Assembly (NCBI GenBank): GCA_001468855.1 | Contig: LDIV01000002.1 | Location: 153,353-163,086, forward strand | From: a candidate division TM6 bacterium UASB124 | Lineage (GTDB): Bacteria > Dependentiae > Babeliae > Babeliales > RVW-14 | Direction: 5' to 3' | DNA: 9,734 bases | In this document: piece by piece, positions 1-6,895 of the stretch | How positions within the stretch are numbered: the first letter of the stretch is position 1 | How the letters are laid out: every line of letters starts with the position of its first letter | Translations under genes and position numbers: made by a program | Notes under the pieces: model-generated | Database searches by the model: none | The model's input: the letters and a program-made list of their open reading frames with translations, nothing else | Told to the model about the DNA's origin: nothing

Positions 1-580
1 AACGAATTGTTTGCTTTGTTGCATAGTGTGCATCACCAAGAATTCTTTTGATCTTGAATGTTTCGATAATAAGTTTGGTTATGCTAACGGCCATCTCACT
101 TTTTGTTTTGTAGAGGCCTTGAGCAAGCTCTTTGCTAAAATATGGTATTGCATTAATCGGTATATTGATCTTTCTGTTAGTTAGTAATGCGGTCACCATC
201 TTCATTCCCGGTGCTGCCATTCCAAGGCTACCGTCGAAACCAACCTCCAACCCTTCGACCTGTTTTGCATACAACTTGGTTATCTGCGTATCATCAAAGA
301 TTAAATATAGCTCTTCAAGGTTCAATGTATTTAGGGTCATTGTTGTGAGATCATCAAGTAGTGCATTTGCCTTTTCAATCGGATTATCAAAATTGCGACA
401 CATCGAATCATGTGACGTATTCATTTCTTTTGCCACATTTGTGCAAACTTTTTTATCAGTGCAAAGTAATAAAGCATCAACGTATTGCTCTGACCAAAGT
501 TTTTGATATGATTGAGCAGCATGCATGTAAAGAGCCCCTTTTTTTATGGAATAATAGATTAACTCATAAAATTGGAGCAT
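1..580 (-). CDS. DDE transposase, N-terminal part (3' end beyond window)
   Basis: This minus-strand frame is open from an ATG at 580 to the left edge (193 codons) and has no stop in the window. It reads like an IS4/IS701-type DDE transposase. An N-terminal helical part ends in a TSHDSMCRNF segment that resembles the ISHDxVTRxL stretch of such proteins. An IFDDTQITK motif follows, with the first catalytic Asp at residue 96 or 97, then a KMVTALL...INIPI strand pair, then ILGDAHYATK with the second Asp at residue 183. The third acidic residue would lie outside the window. The start is uncertain: in-frame ATGs also lie at 526 and upstream of 580. I prefer 580 because the residues after it (LQFYELIYYSIKKG) continue well into the conserved part. 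Plus-strand open frames across 132-717 are antisense shadows. The family call rests on recalled motif patterns, not a search. Confidence 0.8.
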   Translation of the reverse strand, partial: MLQFYELIYYSIKKGALYMHAAQSYQKLWSEQYVDALLLCTDKKVCTNVAKEMNTSHDSMCRNFDNPIEKANALLDDLTTMTLNTLNLEELYLIFDDTQITKLYAKQVEGLEVGFDGSLGMAAPGMKMVTALLTNRKINIPINAIPYFSKELAQGLYKTKSEMAVSITKLIIETFKIKRILGDAHYATKQTIR

Positions 581-697
581 CTTTACATAAAAAATCAAGA
601 TCTGGATATAACTTTCAGCTAGTGCGTAAGTCCTGTACATCAATAACAACGACATCTGTTGTCATGGCATCAGCTTCTGGTGAAAGGGAGATGATAG

Positions 698-856
698 CAA
701 AGACATTATTACAATAACATAAAGAGTGCTTTGGTTGATTATACTGGAGATAAGCAATCAATTTGGCAAGATGCTTTGAATGCTGAACGTTTGGTTGATC
801 TAGACAAATTGAGAAAGATCTTAGACACGCTAGAAAAGGAGGATGGGAATGAATGA
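698..856 (+). pseudogene. Possible C-terminal remnant of an unrecognised gene
   Basis: A plus-strand frame with no start codon runs from just after a TAG at 695-697 to TGA at 854-856. Its peptide looks protein-like: KSALVDYTGDKQSIWQ, then a charged, probably helical tail with heptad-like leucines (ERLVDLDKLRKILDTLEKE). The frame just upstream (about 600-717, ending SVVMASASGEREMIAKTLLQ then stop) is also protein-like and would join it through a frameshift near 700-717. This suggests the 3' end of a gene broken by frameshift, possibly cut off at its 5' side by the neighbouring insertion element. No family is recognised, and chance open frame remains possible. Confidence 0.3.
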
Positions 857-1019
857 TGATTCCAGAGAGGTGCAAGATCTAGATTAAAATCGTTTTTTAT
901 GTGGTTACGAGCTTTGTAGTATAACAAAACATGCTGCAAGGCTCATTTCATTTTGTCGTTTTACTGGTGGTTTTATACTTGGTGTGGTGCGGTTTGAAAA
1001 TATGCAATCAAGGGGGTAA
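849..1019 (+). pseudogene. Possible small broken gene with in-frame stop
   Basis: A strong ribosome-binding site (AAAAGGAGG, about 834-842) precedes ATG at 849, which overlaps the end of the upstream remnant in the manner of coupled genes. The frame gives MNDDSREVQDLD, a TAA at 885-887, then continues open in the same frame (segment LISFCRFTGGFILGVVRF) to TAA at 1017-1019. With one stop codon repaired it would be a protein of about 56 residues with a hydrophobic C-terminal half. It may be a decayed small gene, or only a 12-residue peptide followed by chance open frame. No family is recognised. Confidence 0.25.
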
Positions 1020-1032
1020 TGGTTTTTAGCCT

Positions 1033-1061
1033 TTGTCTTGAAAGTTTCTTTTTGTTAAACT
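1033..1061 (+). promoter_or_regulatory. Candidate sigma70-like promoter for the paralog operon
   Basis: TTGTCT (1033-1038) and TAAACT (1056-1061) are separated by 17 bases, each matching 4 of 6 consensus positions. They lie 80 bases before the first paralog and after the last decayed fragment. In such AT-rich DNA this match could occur by chance. Confidence 0.3.
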
Positions 1062-1127
1062 GGCAATAAATGTATTGTTTTAGATCATTTTTTCTTGAAG
1101 TTACCTCAAAAATCGAACAATCAAATG

Positions 1128-1140
1128 GAAGGTTATTGAT
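1128..1140 (+). promoter_or_regulatory. Conserved 13-base leader / ribosome-binding site, paralog 1
   Basis: GAAGGTTATTGAT directly precedes the ATG. The same box with one to three changes sits directly before paralogs 2 and 3. AAGGT at about -8 is a partial Shine-Dalgarno match. Its conservation fixes the start codon of all three genes. Confidence 0.6.
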
Positions 1141-2307
1141 ATGAATAGGGCACTCAAGATCAAATCTTTATTCACAATGTTTTTGTTCTTTTTTTCTTTG
1201 TTCTGTATTTGTTATGACCAATGTTATGCTCGAATTATTTGCCTGGATATTTTGTATGCAAAAGATGATTCATCAAAGATTGTTTATTTATTTGGTGATA
1301 GCCATGATTGGATTACGGGAAGACATATTAAAGAGGAAGTTGAACAACTTACTCAGTTAAAAAAGGCTGTTGAGCAACAAAATAAACATGTAACGATTTT
1401 GGTGGAGGATGTTAAAGATTTTTTGCATGAATCATTGCGAAGTACAGCTCCAGATTTTTGTGATGATTATTTTTTATCCGGACTTGTTCAACGTGTGCAA
1501 CAATGGGCAAAGAGTAACATTGTTTGTGCCTATGGTATTGAACAACGATACTTGCTATTAGAAGCTTTTGCTTTTTATAATGCGTATTCTGTGCCACCAA
1601 TTATGGCGCATGCATTTTATAGTTCCTATGTACTAACATTTGATGATTTGTTTGGAGAGATAGAAATACTGTGCAAAAACATTTGCTCGTTAGCACGTTC
1701 AATTAATGTACAGGGAGCATGTGCAGAGATTGTAAAAGAAAAAATGAAATCAATTCAATATAATTGTGTGAATCTGCTTAATGTAATGTTTGACCGAAAA
1801 TTGGTTATGGATGACAATATATATCAAAAGCAGCTTGCATTATTTTGCGAAGAGATAAAAATGCGGTTGTTACAATATGGCGATAATACATTATGGATTG
1901 AAGAATTAGAGAAAAAATTAACTCTTTTTGCCAAGCAGGCGGCCATAGAAGGTGGAACAGAGAATTTGCGTAAACAATGTGATGCTCTTCGTGAAGACGT
2001 GAAACGGACATTGGCGGCAAAGGTTGGAGATAAGGTTAATAATCAGAGCTTTTGGTATAATTTGCGATATGAAGAGCGTTTAGTAAATAACGCAATTCTG
2101 CCAATTTTGATTGATATTCTTGATCTAATCATTTTTCTTAATCTGATCAAATATTTGGCCGATGGGCCTGTTGTTGTTTTTGCTGGCGCAGCACATACCG
2201 AGAATGTAAGAACAATGCTTGCGACGCTTGGCTTTGTATGGGATTATAAACAAAGTATTTGCTTTTGTGCCGATGATAAATTTCCATTGAATAAAATAAT
2301 CTTTTAA
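1141..2307 (+). CDS. Exported TraB/Tiki-like (paired GX2H) protein, paralog 1
   Basis: The protein has 388 residues. A signal peptide (basic start, hydrophobic core at about 10-22) probably ends after CYA at residue 30, giving a mature protein that begins RIICLDILY. Conserved marks are GDSH (52-55), V-E-D with E89 and D90, GIEQR (132-136) and GAAH ending in H352, within VVVFAGAAHTENV. Two GX2H motifs plus a conserved Glu and Arg are the reported signature of TraB/Tiki/GumN proteins in the EreA/ChaN-like clan. The 200-odd residues between are mostly helical, charged and variable. It ends PLNKIIF. It is the first gene of a three-paralog tandem with a 22-base gap to the next. Function is inferred as a metal-dependent exported protein, possibly a protease. 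Motif spacing argues against calcineurin-type phosphatase despite the GDxH motif. Confidence is high for the gene and moderate for the family. Confidence 0.85.
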   Translation: MNRALKIKSLFTMFLFFFSLFCICYDQCYARIICLDILYAKDDSSKIVYLFGDSHDWITGRHIKEEVEQLTQLKKAVEQQNKHVTILVEDVKDFLHESLRSTAPDFCDDYFLSGLVQRVQQWAKSNIVCAYGIEQRYLLLEAFAFYNAYSVPPIMAHAFYSSYVLTFDDLFGEIEILCKNICSLARSINVQGACAEIVKEKMKSIQYNCVNLLNVMFDRKLVMDDNIYQKQLALFCEEIKMRLLQYGDNTLWIEELEKKLTLFAKQAAIEGGTENLRKQCDALREDVKRTLAAKVGDKVNNQSFWYNLRYEERLVNNAILPILIDILDLIIFLNLIKYLADGPVVVFAGAAHTENVRTMLATLGFVWDYKQSICFCADDKFPLNKIIF

Positions 2308-2316
2308 TCAATCATA

Positions 2317-2329
2317 AAAGGTTATTTGT
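2317..2329 (+). promoter_or_regulatory. Conserved 13-base leader / ribosome-binding site, paralog 2
   Basis: AAAGGTTATTTGT abuts the ATG and is the second copy of the leader box. It lies in the 22-base gap after the paralog 1 stop, so each tandem copy carries its own translation start signal. Confidence 0.6.
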
Positions 2330-3529
2330 ATGAAACGAGCACTGAATACCAAGTCTTTATCCCAAGTATTTCTATCTTTATGTCGTAGATCTGTTGTTGT
2401 AAGCGTCTTTATTGTCATAAGCACCTGTCTTGTCTTTATAAAAGTCGATGCGCGTATTGTATCGGTTGATGTTTTGTATCGTGGAAATAATGTTGTGTAT
2501 TTATTTGGTGACTATCATGGATTTGGCTTTGGTGGTGAGAGTAAAGAGGAAAAAAAGCAATTGGTACTCATAAAGTCATTGATTGAGCAACAAAAACAAA
2601 AAATGACTATCCTAGTTGAAGATCAGTTGGATCTAAGGAAACAAAAGCTAGAGAAAGAAGATTCTGATTATATTCCGGATTTTCTTTTAGCGGGCTTAGT
2701 TCAACGTGTACAAAAATGGAAAAACGATAAGGTCGATGTTTATGGTATAGATTGTAGGTGGGTTTTGGGTGATGCGTTTTCTTTTTTTAATCCATTTGCT
2801 ATTCATCCTATACAGATAAAGGCCGCTGATAATATTAATCCATACAAACTAACGGTCTCAGAAGTTTTTGACGAAATTGAAACAATTAATAAGAAATCTT
2901 TAAATTTATTGTGTTGTTTAGGTTTGGCAAATAACTTCGATGTTGTCATGAAGCAAGAAATGAAAACAATTCAAGATGCTCAAGCATTATTGCTTGATTG
3001 TTTAACTAAAATGAAAATCAATCTAAAAAATACTCTATATTGCAGTTCTATTGAGTTATTCTGCAAAGAGATGCGGGATAATGTAATGGAAAGTGATAGT
3101 GATCAACAACTGCTGAAGAAGCTAGAATCAGCACTTGAAGACCTTAGTAATCAATATTTGAAAAAGTATCCAAACGCTGAGGCTGATATTATTGCTAAAA
3201 AAATTCATGAAGAGTTTTGGAGCTACATTAAACAGGTAACCGATTCGTTTCAGAAGATTGAGTTTTCTGATTTTATTCAACATGCAAGACCATTATGTAA
3301 GTTGGTGCATGATGCGTTGCATAAAGTTATTGTTCATATTTTTGATCCAATAGTGTATCTGAACGTTCTAAAATATTTATCTCAAGGATCTGTGGTTGTT
3401 TTTGCTGGAGCTGATCATACCAAAAATGTAAGAGACATGCTTTTAAAAAGTGGATTTACTCTATGTAAGGACAAAACTGCTTCTTGTAAATATTGGGAAA
3501 AACTACCATTGAATAAAATAAGTTTTTGA
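2330..3529 (+). CDS. Exported TraB/Tiki-like (paired GX2H) protein, paralog 2
   Basis: The protein has 399 residues. The long signal region has an N-terminal MKRALNTKSL block, a second basic spot (RR at 19-20), a hydrophobic core at about 21-36, and likely cleavage after VDA at residue 41 before RIVSVDVLY. A cysteine inside the core (ISTC) does not make a normal lipobox because Thr precedes it. The family marks are all present: GDYH with H63, ILVED, GIDCR (Asp where the other copies have Glu) and GADH with H363. The block before the second motif (FDPIVYLNVLKYL) is very close to paralog 3. It ends PLNKISF. It sits mid-operon with gaps of 22 and 24 bases. The Glu-to-Asp change in GIDCR could alter activity if that position is functional. 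Confidence 0.85.
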   Translation: MKRALNTKSLSQVFLSLCRRSVVVSVFIVISTCLVFIKVDARIVSVDVLYRGNNVVYLFGDYHGFGFGGESKEEKKQLVLIKSLIEQQKQKMTILVEDQLDLRKQKLEKEDSDYIPDFLLAGLVQRVQKWKNDKVDVYGIDCRWVLGDAFSFFNPFAIHPIQIKAADNINPYKLTVSEVFDEIETINKKSLNLLCCLGLANNFDVVMKQEMKTIQDAQALLLDCLTKMKINLKNTLYCSSIELFCKEMRDNVMESDSDQQLLKKLESALEDLSNQYLKKYPNAEADIIAKKIHEEFWSYIKQVTDSFQKIEFSDFIQHARPLCKLVHDALHKVIVHIFDPIVYLNVLKYLSQGSVVVFAGADHTKNVRDMLLKSGFTLCKDKTASCKYWEKLPLNKISF

Positions 3530-3540
3530 TCTAATACACC

Positions 3541-3553
3541 GAAGGTTATTGGT
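3541..3553 (+). promoter_or_regulatory. Conserved 13-base leader / ribosome-binding site, paralog 3
   Basis: GAAGGTTATTGGT abuts the ATG. It differs from the paralog 1 box at one base, and the similarity runs on into the codons for MNRAL. Confidence 0.6.
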
Positions 3554-4741
3554 ATGAATAGGGCACTGAGTACTAAATCTCTGTTACGAAGCTTTTTATC
3601 TGTAGCTTGCAGGTCTGCAATAAGCATTATTCTCATCATTCTCATCTCAACTTGTCTTATTTTTTCTCAAACTCAAGCCCGTATTGTCGTTCTTGATGTC
3701 TTATATGCAAAAAAAGATCCATCAAAAATAGTTTATTTATTTGGTGATGAGCATTTTCTGTTATCAGAGGTTGTGAACAGTCAGCTTGAGCAGCTACAAA
3801 AAGTCGTTAAACAACAAAACAGAAATAGTATGATTTTGGTTGAGGATCCTCTAGCATTTCGTGATGAAAAATTATCGAGTGATGATGATGGATTTCTTCC
3901 TGGACTTGTACAACGTATAAATCAATGGGGAAATAGTGCATATGTGCATAGTCAGGGAATTGAAAACAGAGGCGTTCTTACTGAAGCATTGACAGTTTTT
4001 AATCCGTTTTCTGTGCCGCCAGTCATTGTGTCTTCACATAAACCTCAACCATATAATCCATATACGAAGACATTTGATGATTTGTTTAATGAAGTTGAGA
4101 TTTTATATAAAGATATTCAGTTGTTGAGTAAATCAATTAATGCTGATGATAATTGTAATAAAATTATATTTAAGAAGATTGAGCTTCTTCAATCTTCCTG
4201 CATTAAATTGCTTGATGCTTTAGCAAAGACCCAAGGTACGATTGATGACGTTATCTATTTGCATGCGCTTAAACTTTATAATAAACAGATCCATGCTTGC
4301 ATAATAAAAAACGGTAGTGATTTAACATGGGGCGCTTTAAGCGATGAAATTGCCCATTTTTATGAACGAATGATTAATAAGGGTTCCAATGGCGTCACCA
4401 AAAAAGAAGCTGAGGATCTTAATCAGAGAATAATGAATTATCTCAATGAAAGAAAAGGTGGGGACTATATAGTGTGTTATATGAATTGGCTTGGTTATTT
4501 GTATCGTATTATGTATGATGCTCTACATGATGTGTTAGTCCATATTCTGGATCCATTTATTTTCCTGAATATTCTTAAATATATACCGCAAGGTTCTGTA
4601 GTTGTTTTTGCAGGTGCAGATCATACAAAAAATGTAAAAGAAATGTTAATTGAGTTTGACTTTGTTCATAATACTGAAAGAAGCGTGCCGTATGAGGGTA
4701 CTGACATCAAGCCATTTCCATTGAACAAAATAGCATTTTAG
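3554..4741 (+). CDS. Exported TraB/Tiki-like (paired GX2H) protein, paralog 3
   Basis: The protein has 395 residues. A MNRALSTKSL start and a hydrophobic core at about 21-37 lead to likely cleavage after TQA at residue 42, before RIVVLDVLYAKKDPSKIVY, which is almost the same as the corresponding part of paralog 1. Marks are GDEH with H67, ILVED, GIENR and GADH with H357 within VVVFAGADHTKNV. The segment HDVLVHILDPFIFLNILKY precedes the last motif. It ends PLNKIAF. It is the last gene of the tandem. It shares its N-terminal part with paralog 1 (AKKDPSK / AKDDSSK, absent from paralog 2) but its C-terminal part with paralog 2 (GADHTKNV), a pattern that could reflect gene conversion. Role as for paralog 1, inferred. 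Confidence 0.85.
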   Translation: MNRALSTKSLLRSFLSVACRSAISIILIILISTCLIFSQTQARIVVLDVLYAKKDPSKIVYLFGDEHFLLSEVVNSQLEQLQKVVKQQNRNSMILVEDPLAFRDEKLSSDDDGFLPGLVQRINQWGNSAYVHSQGIENRGVLTEALTVFNPFSVPPVIVSSHKPQPYNPYTKTFDDLFNEVEILYKDIQLLSKSINADDNCNKIIFKKIELLQSSCIKLLDALAKTQGTIDDVIYLHALKLYNKQIHACIIKNGSDLTWGALSDEIAHFYERMINKGSNGVTKKEAEDLNQRIMNYLNERKGGDYIVCYMNWLGYLYRIMYDALHDVLVHILDPFIFLNILKYIPQGSVVVFAGADHTKNVKEMLIEFDFVHNTERSVPYEGTDIKPFPLNKIAF

Positions 4742-4948
4742 TTTGCTTGCTAATGCTCTAATAAGATCTGCAAAGTATCGATTCTGTAATAGTTGCTTCT
4801 TGCTTTATCAGATGTTTTTATAAAACACTTGCCTGGATATTAATTCCTTTTGTAATATGCATCTGGTGTTGAAAATATGGGCAACGTATAGATAATATGT
4901 GTAAAATTATTTATGTAAGCCCTATGCTTAATGAGCAAAGGAGATTTA
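4742..4948. other. Intergenic gap between tandem and acidic-protein gene
   Basis: No gene is visible here. There is no strong terminator after paralog 3. A 6-bp AT-only palindrome (TGTTTT, TAT, AAAACA) near 4814-4828 lacks a T-run. The right end holds the shared upstream box of the next gene. Confidence 0.5.
4923..4948 (+). promoter_or_regulatory. Shared upstream box with TATGCT and AAAGGAG ribosome-binding site
   Basis: TATGCT (4923-4928), AATGAGCAAAGG and then GAGATTTA precede the ATG at 4949. Nearly the same string lies before the phosphatase gene (6872-6895). TATGCT could be a -10 element, though no good -35 is visible. The AAAGGAG sequence gives a well-placed ribosome-binding site for 4949. 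Confidence 0.45.
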
Positions 4949-5257
4949 ATGAAAAGGTTTTTTGCCTTTTTATCCACCCCAATTTTTTTATCGTTGTTGT
5001 TGAGTTTGTTTCTTTTGGGACATTGTTGTTTAGCGGATGATACAGTTTCGCCGGACACTCCTGTAGTAGAGCAGCAACCTTCTGTAATCGACGAGTCGGA
5101 AGATAATTGGGAAGTTGATTTGGGAGATGGGGCGGGAACCATTGGAGATACAACACTTAAAGAAGAAGCGAATTCTGCGGACGGTGATGATGTTGTTGGT
5201 GATGTAGATGGTGCGTTACCTTTGGATGATTCAGAAGACGGTGCTGAAAATAAGTAG
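4949..5257 (+). CDS. Small, very acidic exported protein
   Basis: The protein has 102 residues from ATG 4949. An in-frame ATG at 4931 would add MSKGDL, but 4949 follows AAAGGAG at good spacing and starts a clean signal peptide (MKRFFAFL..., core about 11-24, likely cleavage after CLA at residue 29). In addition, the matching upstream sequence of the phosphatase gene is out of frame with its gene, so the extra residues are not conserved as protein. The mature 73 residues contain 24 Asp or Glu and only 2 Lys, no Arg, with repeated G-D and D-G steps, so it is probably disordered. No EF-hand loop is evident. Possible roles are cation binding or partnering with a basic surface, but none is shown. 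It is followed by a strong terminator. Confidence 0.75.
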   Translation: MKRFFAFLSTPIFLSLLLSLFLLGHCCLADDTVSPDTPVVEQQPSVIDESEDNWEVDLGDGAGTIGDTTLKEEANSADGDDVVGDVDGALPLDDSEDGAENK

Positions 5258-5277
5258 ATTAGTTTAAGGATAGTTGC

Positions 5278-5314
5278 AAGGTGAGCTTACTATGAAGCTC
5301 ACCTTATTTTTTTT
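5278..5314 (+). terminator. Intrinsic terminator after the acidic-protein gene
   Basis: An 11-bp perfect stem (AAGGTGAGCTT / AAGCTCACCTT) with a 6-base loop (ACTATG) is followed by A and eight T residues. It ends just before the stop codon of the convergent fourth paralog. On the other strand no T-run follows, so it mainly serves the plus strand. Confidence 0.9.
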
Positions 5315-5319
5315 ACTCG

Positions 5320-6750
5320 TTACGTGTTACGGCAGGATTGATACACTTTTGCAATAGTTAGTCCGCCTGCGGTGGCGGCTGAAAGAGCACCGATGATAGT
5401 TCCTGCAATAGAATTTTTTGCATTGCTACGTGCTAATAAATATGTACCTAATGCTCCTAGTGTGACAATGACGGGTATGCTTGTGAGCTTATGTATCAAT
5501 CGCTTCAGCCGTTCATAACGGGGATTAAACCTACGTACATGAAGACTCAATGGTGGGGTGTTGTCATTAAGGTTGCTTGATGATGAGGTCTCTGTTCTTG
5601 GGAAGGTGAGTTCTTCAGAATATAAAACAGTAGGAAAATCATAATATGGTCGTGATATCTTGTTATTGTATTCAAGACCGGCTTTAATAAGCATGTCTTT
5701 TAGATTTTGCGTGTGTAATGCTCCGGCAAATACTGCAACTGTTTTTTGAGTGTTTTTTAAGATATTGATGAAAGTAAATGTGTCGACAATTAATATACCG
5801 ATATCCATTAATGCTGTGTACATTGGTGTTCGGCTTTCGATGGTAGATTTCGTTCTGGGACACCTATTGATTGCATCACGTAATCTTTCTATGTATTGTG
5901 TATAAGCAATCCAAGTTTGTTTATCTTGTTGGTGAGGATATATGCTTGCAAATGTTTTAAGTGCATTTTTGAACCTAGGGAAGAGTTGCGTAAATTGGGG
6001 TGATTGATCAAAGGTTTTTTCTATGTCGCTCAAATGTATCTCAAGTGCTTTCTCTAATATGATATCACTTTGTTTTATGTTGTTTATTTCAAGGTAGTCC
6101 GTGATTTGTTTATAGCATGAATCGATTTGCTGAATATTGTTGTTGATGATGCCTTTAACCGTTGTGTTAAATGAATCTGTGTTGCAGAGTGTTTGCAATT
6201 CATTTCTGCAAACTTGAATTTCTTTACAGAGGTCGGCAAACGTTATTTTGTAGTTATTAGGATACTTGCCTGAGACTATTTTTTCGGGCGCATGGTCGCC
6301 ATTAAATGGTAGTTCGCGCATAGTGTTAAAAAAACTAATAGCTCTGGCGATATGAAATCGTTTTTCTATAGAAGTTGCTTGAATATTTGGTTTATTGAGG
6401 TTGTTAATACGTTGTGTGAGTCCTCTTATTGTTCCGAATCGAAAAGAATTAAGAGCTTTCTCTTTAAGAGTTTTGCCTTGGATTGCAAAAAGGTCTTCTG
6501 TAAGGATGCAGATAGGCTCCGTTTTATTTTTAAGATTATCTAGAATATTGGTGATTTGTGTACGTTCTATATTTTCGTATCCTGTGACGTGGTCATTGCC
6601 ATACGGTGTTGAATGAATATCGCCAAAAAGGTAAATGTTTGAACCGAAAATATCTACGCATACAAATCGAGCATGGGCTGTATTTATAAAAAGTTGAGCA
6701 AAGAGCGTAAGCAAGGACATTGTTTTGTTAAAATTTGTGCATGGGAACAT
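5320..6750 (-). CDS. Exported TraB/Tiki-like protein with C-terminal membrane tail, paralog 4
   Basis: The protein has 476 residues. ATG at 6750 follows GGAG at good spacing. The signal peptide ends in a good AHA site at residue 27, before RFVCVDIFG. Family marks are GDIH (H46), ILTED (E85, D86), SIEKR, TFADLCKEI and GALH (H346) within VFAGALHTQN. It lacks both the MNRALxxKSL start and the PLNKIxF end of the tandem copies. Instead about 80 extra residues follow: a Ser/Asn-rich linker, a basic stretch (RRFNPRYERLKRLIHK) and two hydrophobic segments at about 425-440 and 447-467, the second rich in Gly and Ala. This suggests a membrane-anchored version with the catalytic-like domain on the far side. 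It has low identity to the tandem, so it is an older relative. It lies divergent to the phosphatase gene and convergent with the acidic-protein gene. Confidence 0.85.
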   Translation of the reverse strand: MFPCTNFNKTMSLLTLFAQLFINTAHARFVCVDIFGSNIYLFGDIHSTPYGNDHVTGYENIERTQITNILDNLKNKTEPICILTEDLFAIQGKTLKEKALNSFRFGTIRGLTQRINNLNKPNIQATSIEKRFHIARAISFFNTMRELPFNGDHAPEKIVSGKYPNNYKITFADLCKEIQVCRNELQTLCNTDSFNTTVKGIINNNIQQIDSCYKQITDYLEINNIKQSDIILEKALEIHLSDIEKTFDQSPQFTQLFPRFKNALKTFASIYPHQQDKQTWIAYTQYIERLRDAINRCPRTKSTIESRTPMYTALMDIGILIVDTFTFINILKNTQKTVAVFAGALHTQNLKDMLIKAGLEYNNKISRPYYDFPTVLYSEELTFPRTETSSSSNLNDNTPPLSLHVRRFNPRYERLKRLIHKLTSIPVIVTLGALGTYLLARSNAKNSIAGTIIGALSAATAGGLTIAKVYQSCRNT

Positions 6751-6871
6751 AAAAACTCCATTTTTTGCTAAACCATTGCTTCATCTTGGTTTCTATTTGT
6801 AATATATATAAGAGGATGCAGGGTTTTGCATTGTTAGACATATGGTATTAAGTATTTATATTAGCCAGTTT

Positions 6872-6895
6872 TATGCTAATGAGCAAAGGGGTATT
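6872..6895 (+). promoter_or_regulatory. Shared upstream box with TATGCT and AAAGGGG ribosome-binding site
   Basis: TATGCT, AATGAGCAAAGG and GGTATT lead into ATG 6896, matching the box before 4949 with small indels. A six-codon frame MSKGVL starts at 6879 and its TGA (6897-6899) overlaps the gene's ATG. In the other copy the equivalent codons are in frame with the gene. Confidence 0.45.

Noticed and set aside
132..717. Overlapping plus-strand open frames of 118-124 codons
   Set aside because: They lie antisense to the transposase frame, which carries recognisable DDE motifs. Their translations are Ser/Cys-rich and show no domain. Only the part right of about 600 is kept as a possible remnant.
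2330..4741. Lipobox ISTC in the signal regions of paralogs 2 and 3
   Set aside because: Thr at -1 is not normally accepted, paralogs 1 and 4 have no such Cys, and all four have an Ala-X-Ala-like site at the same place before RI(V/I) or RFV.
4931..4948. Start of the acidic protein at 4931
   Set aside because: The ATG at 4949 has the ribosome-binding site and begins the signal peptide; the extra six codons are not conserved in frame in the related box at 6879.
4840..5156. Two minus-strand open frames opposite the acidic-protein gene
   Set aside because: They mirror a plus-strand gene with a good ribosome-binding site, signal peptide and terminator, and have no supported start of their own.
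1141..6750. Calling the four paralogs calcineurin-like phosphatases because of GDxH
   Set aside because: They lack GDxxDRG, GNHE and the later His motifs, and the second conserved His is in GAxH near the C-terminus, which fits the TraB/Tiki pattern instead.
6815..6836. Short inverted repeat ATGCA...TGCAT in the divergent region
   Set aside because: It has only five base pairs in AT-rich DNA, with no T-run or clear operator spacing, so it is not supported as a feature.
6842..6895. Start of the phosphatase protein at 6842
   Set aside because: It would put 18 residues before the signal peptide and has no visible ribosome-binding site, while 6896 follows AAAGGGG.
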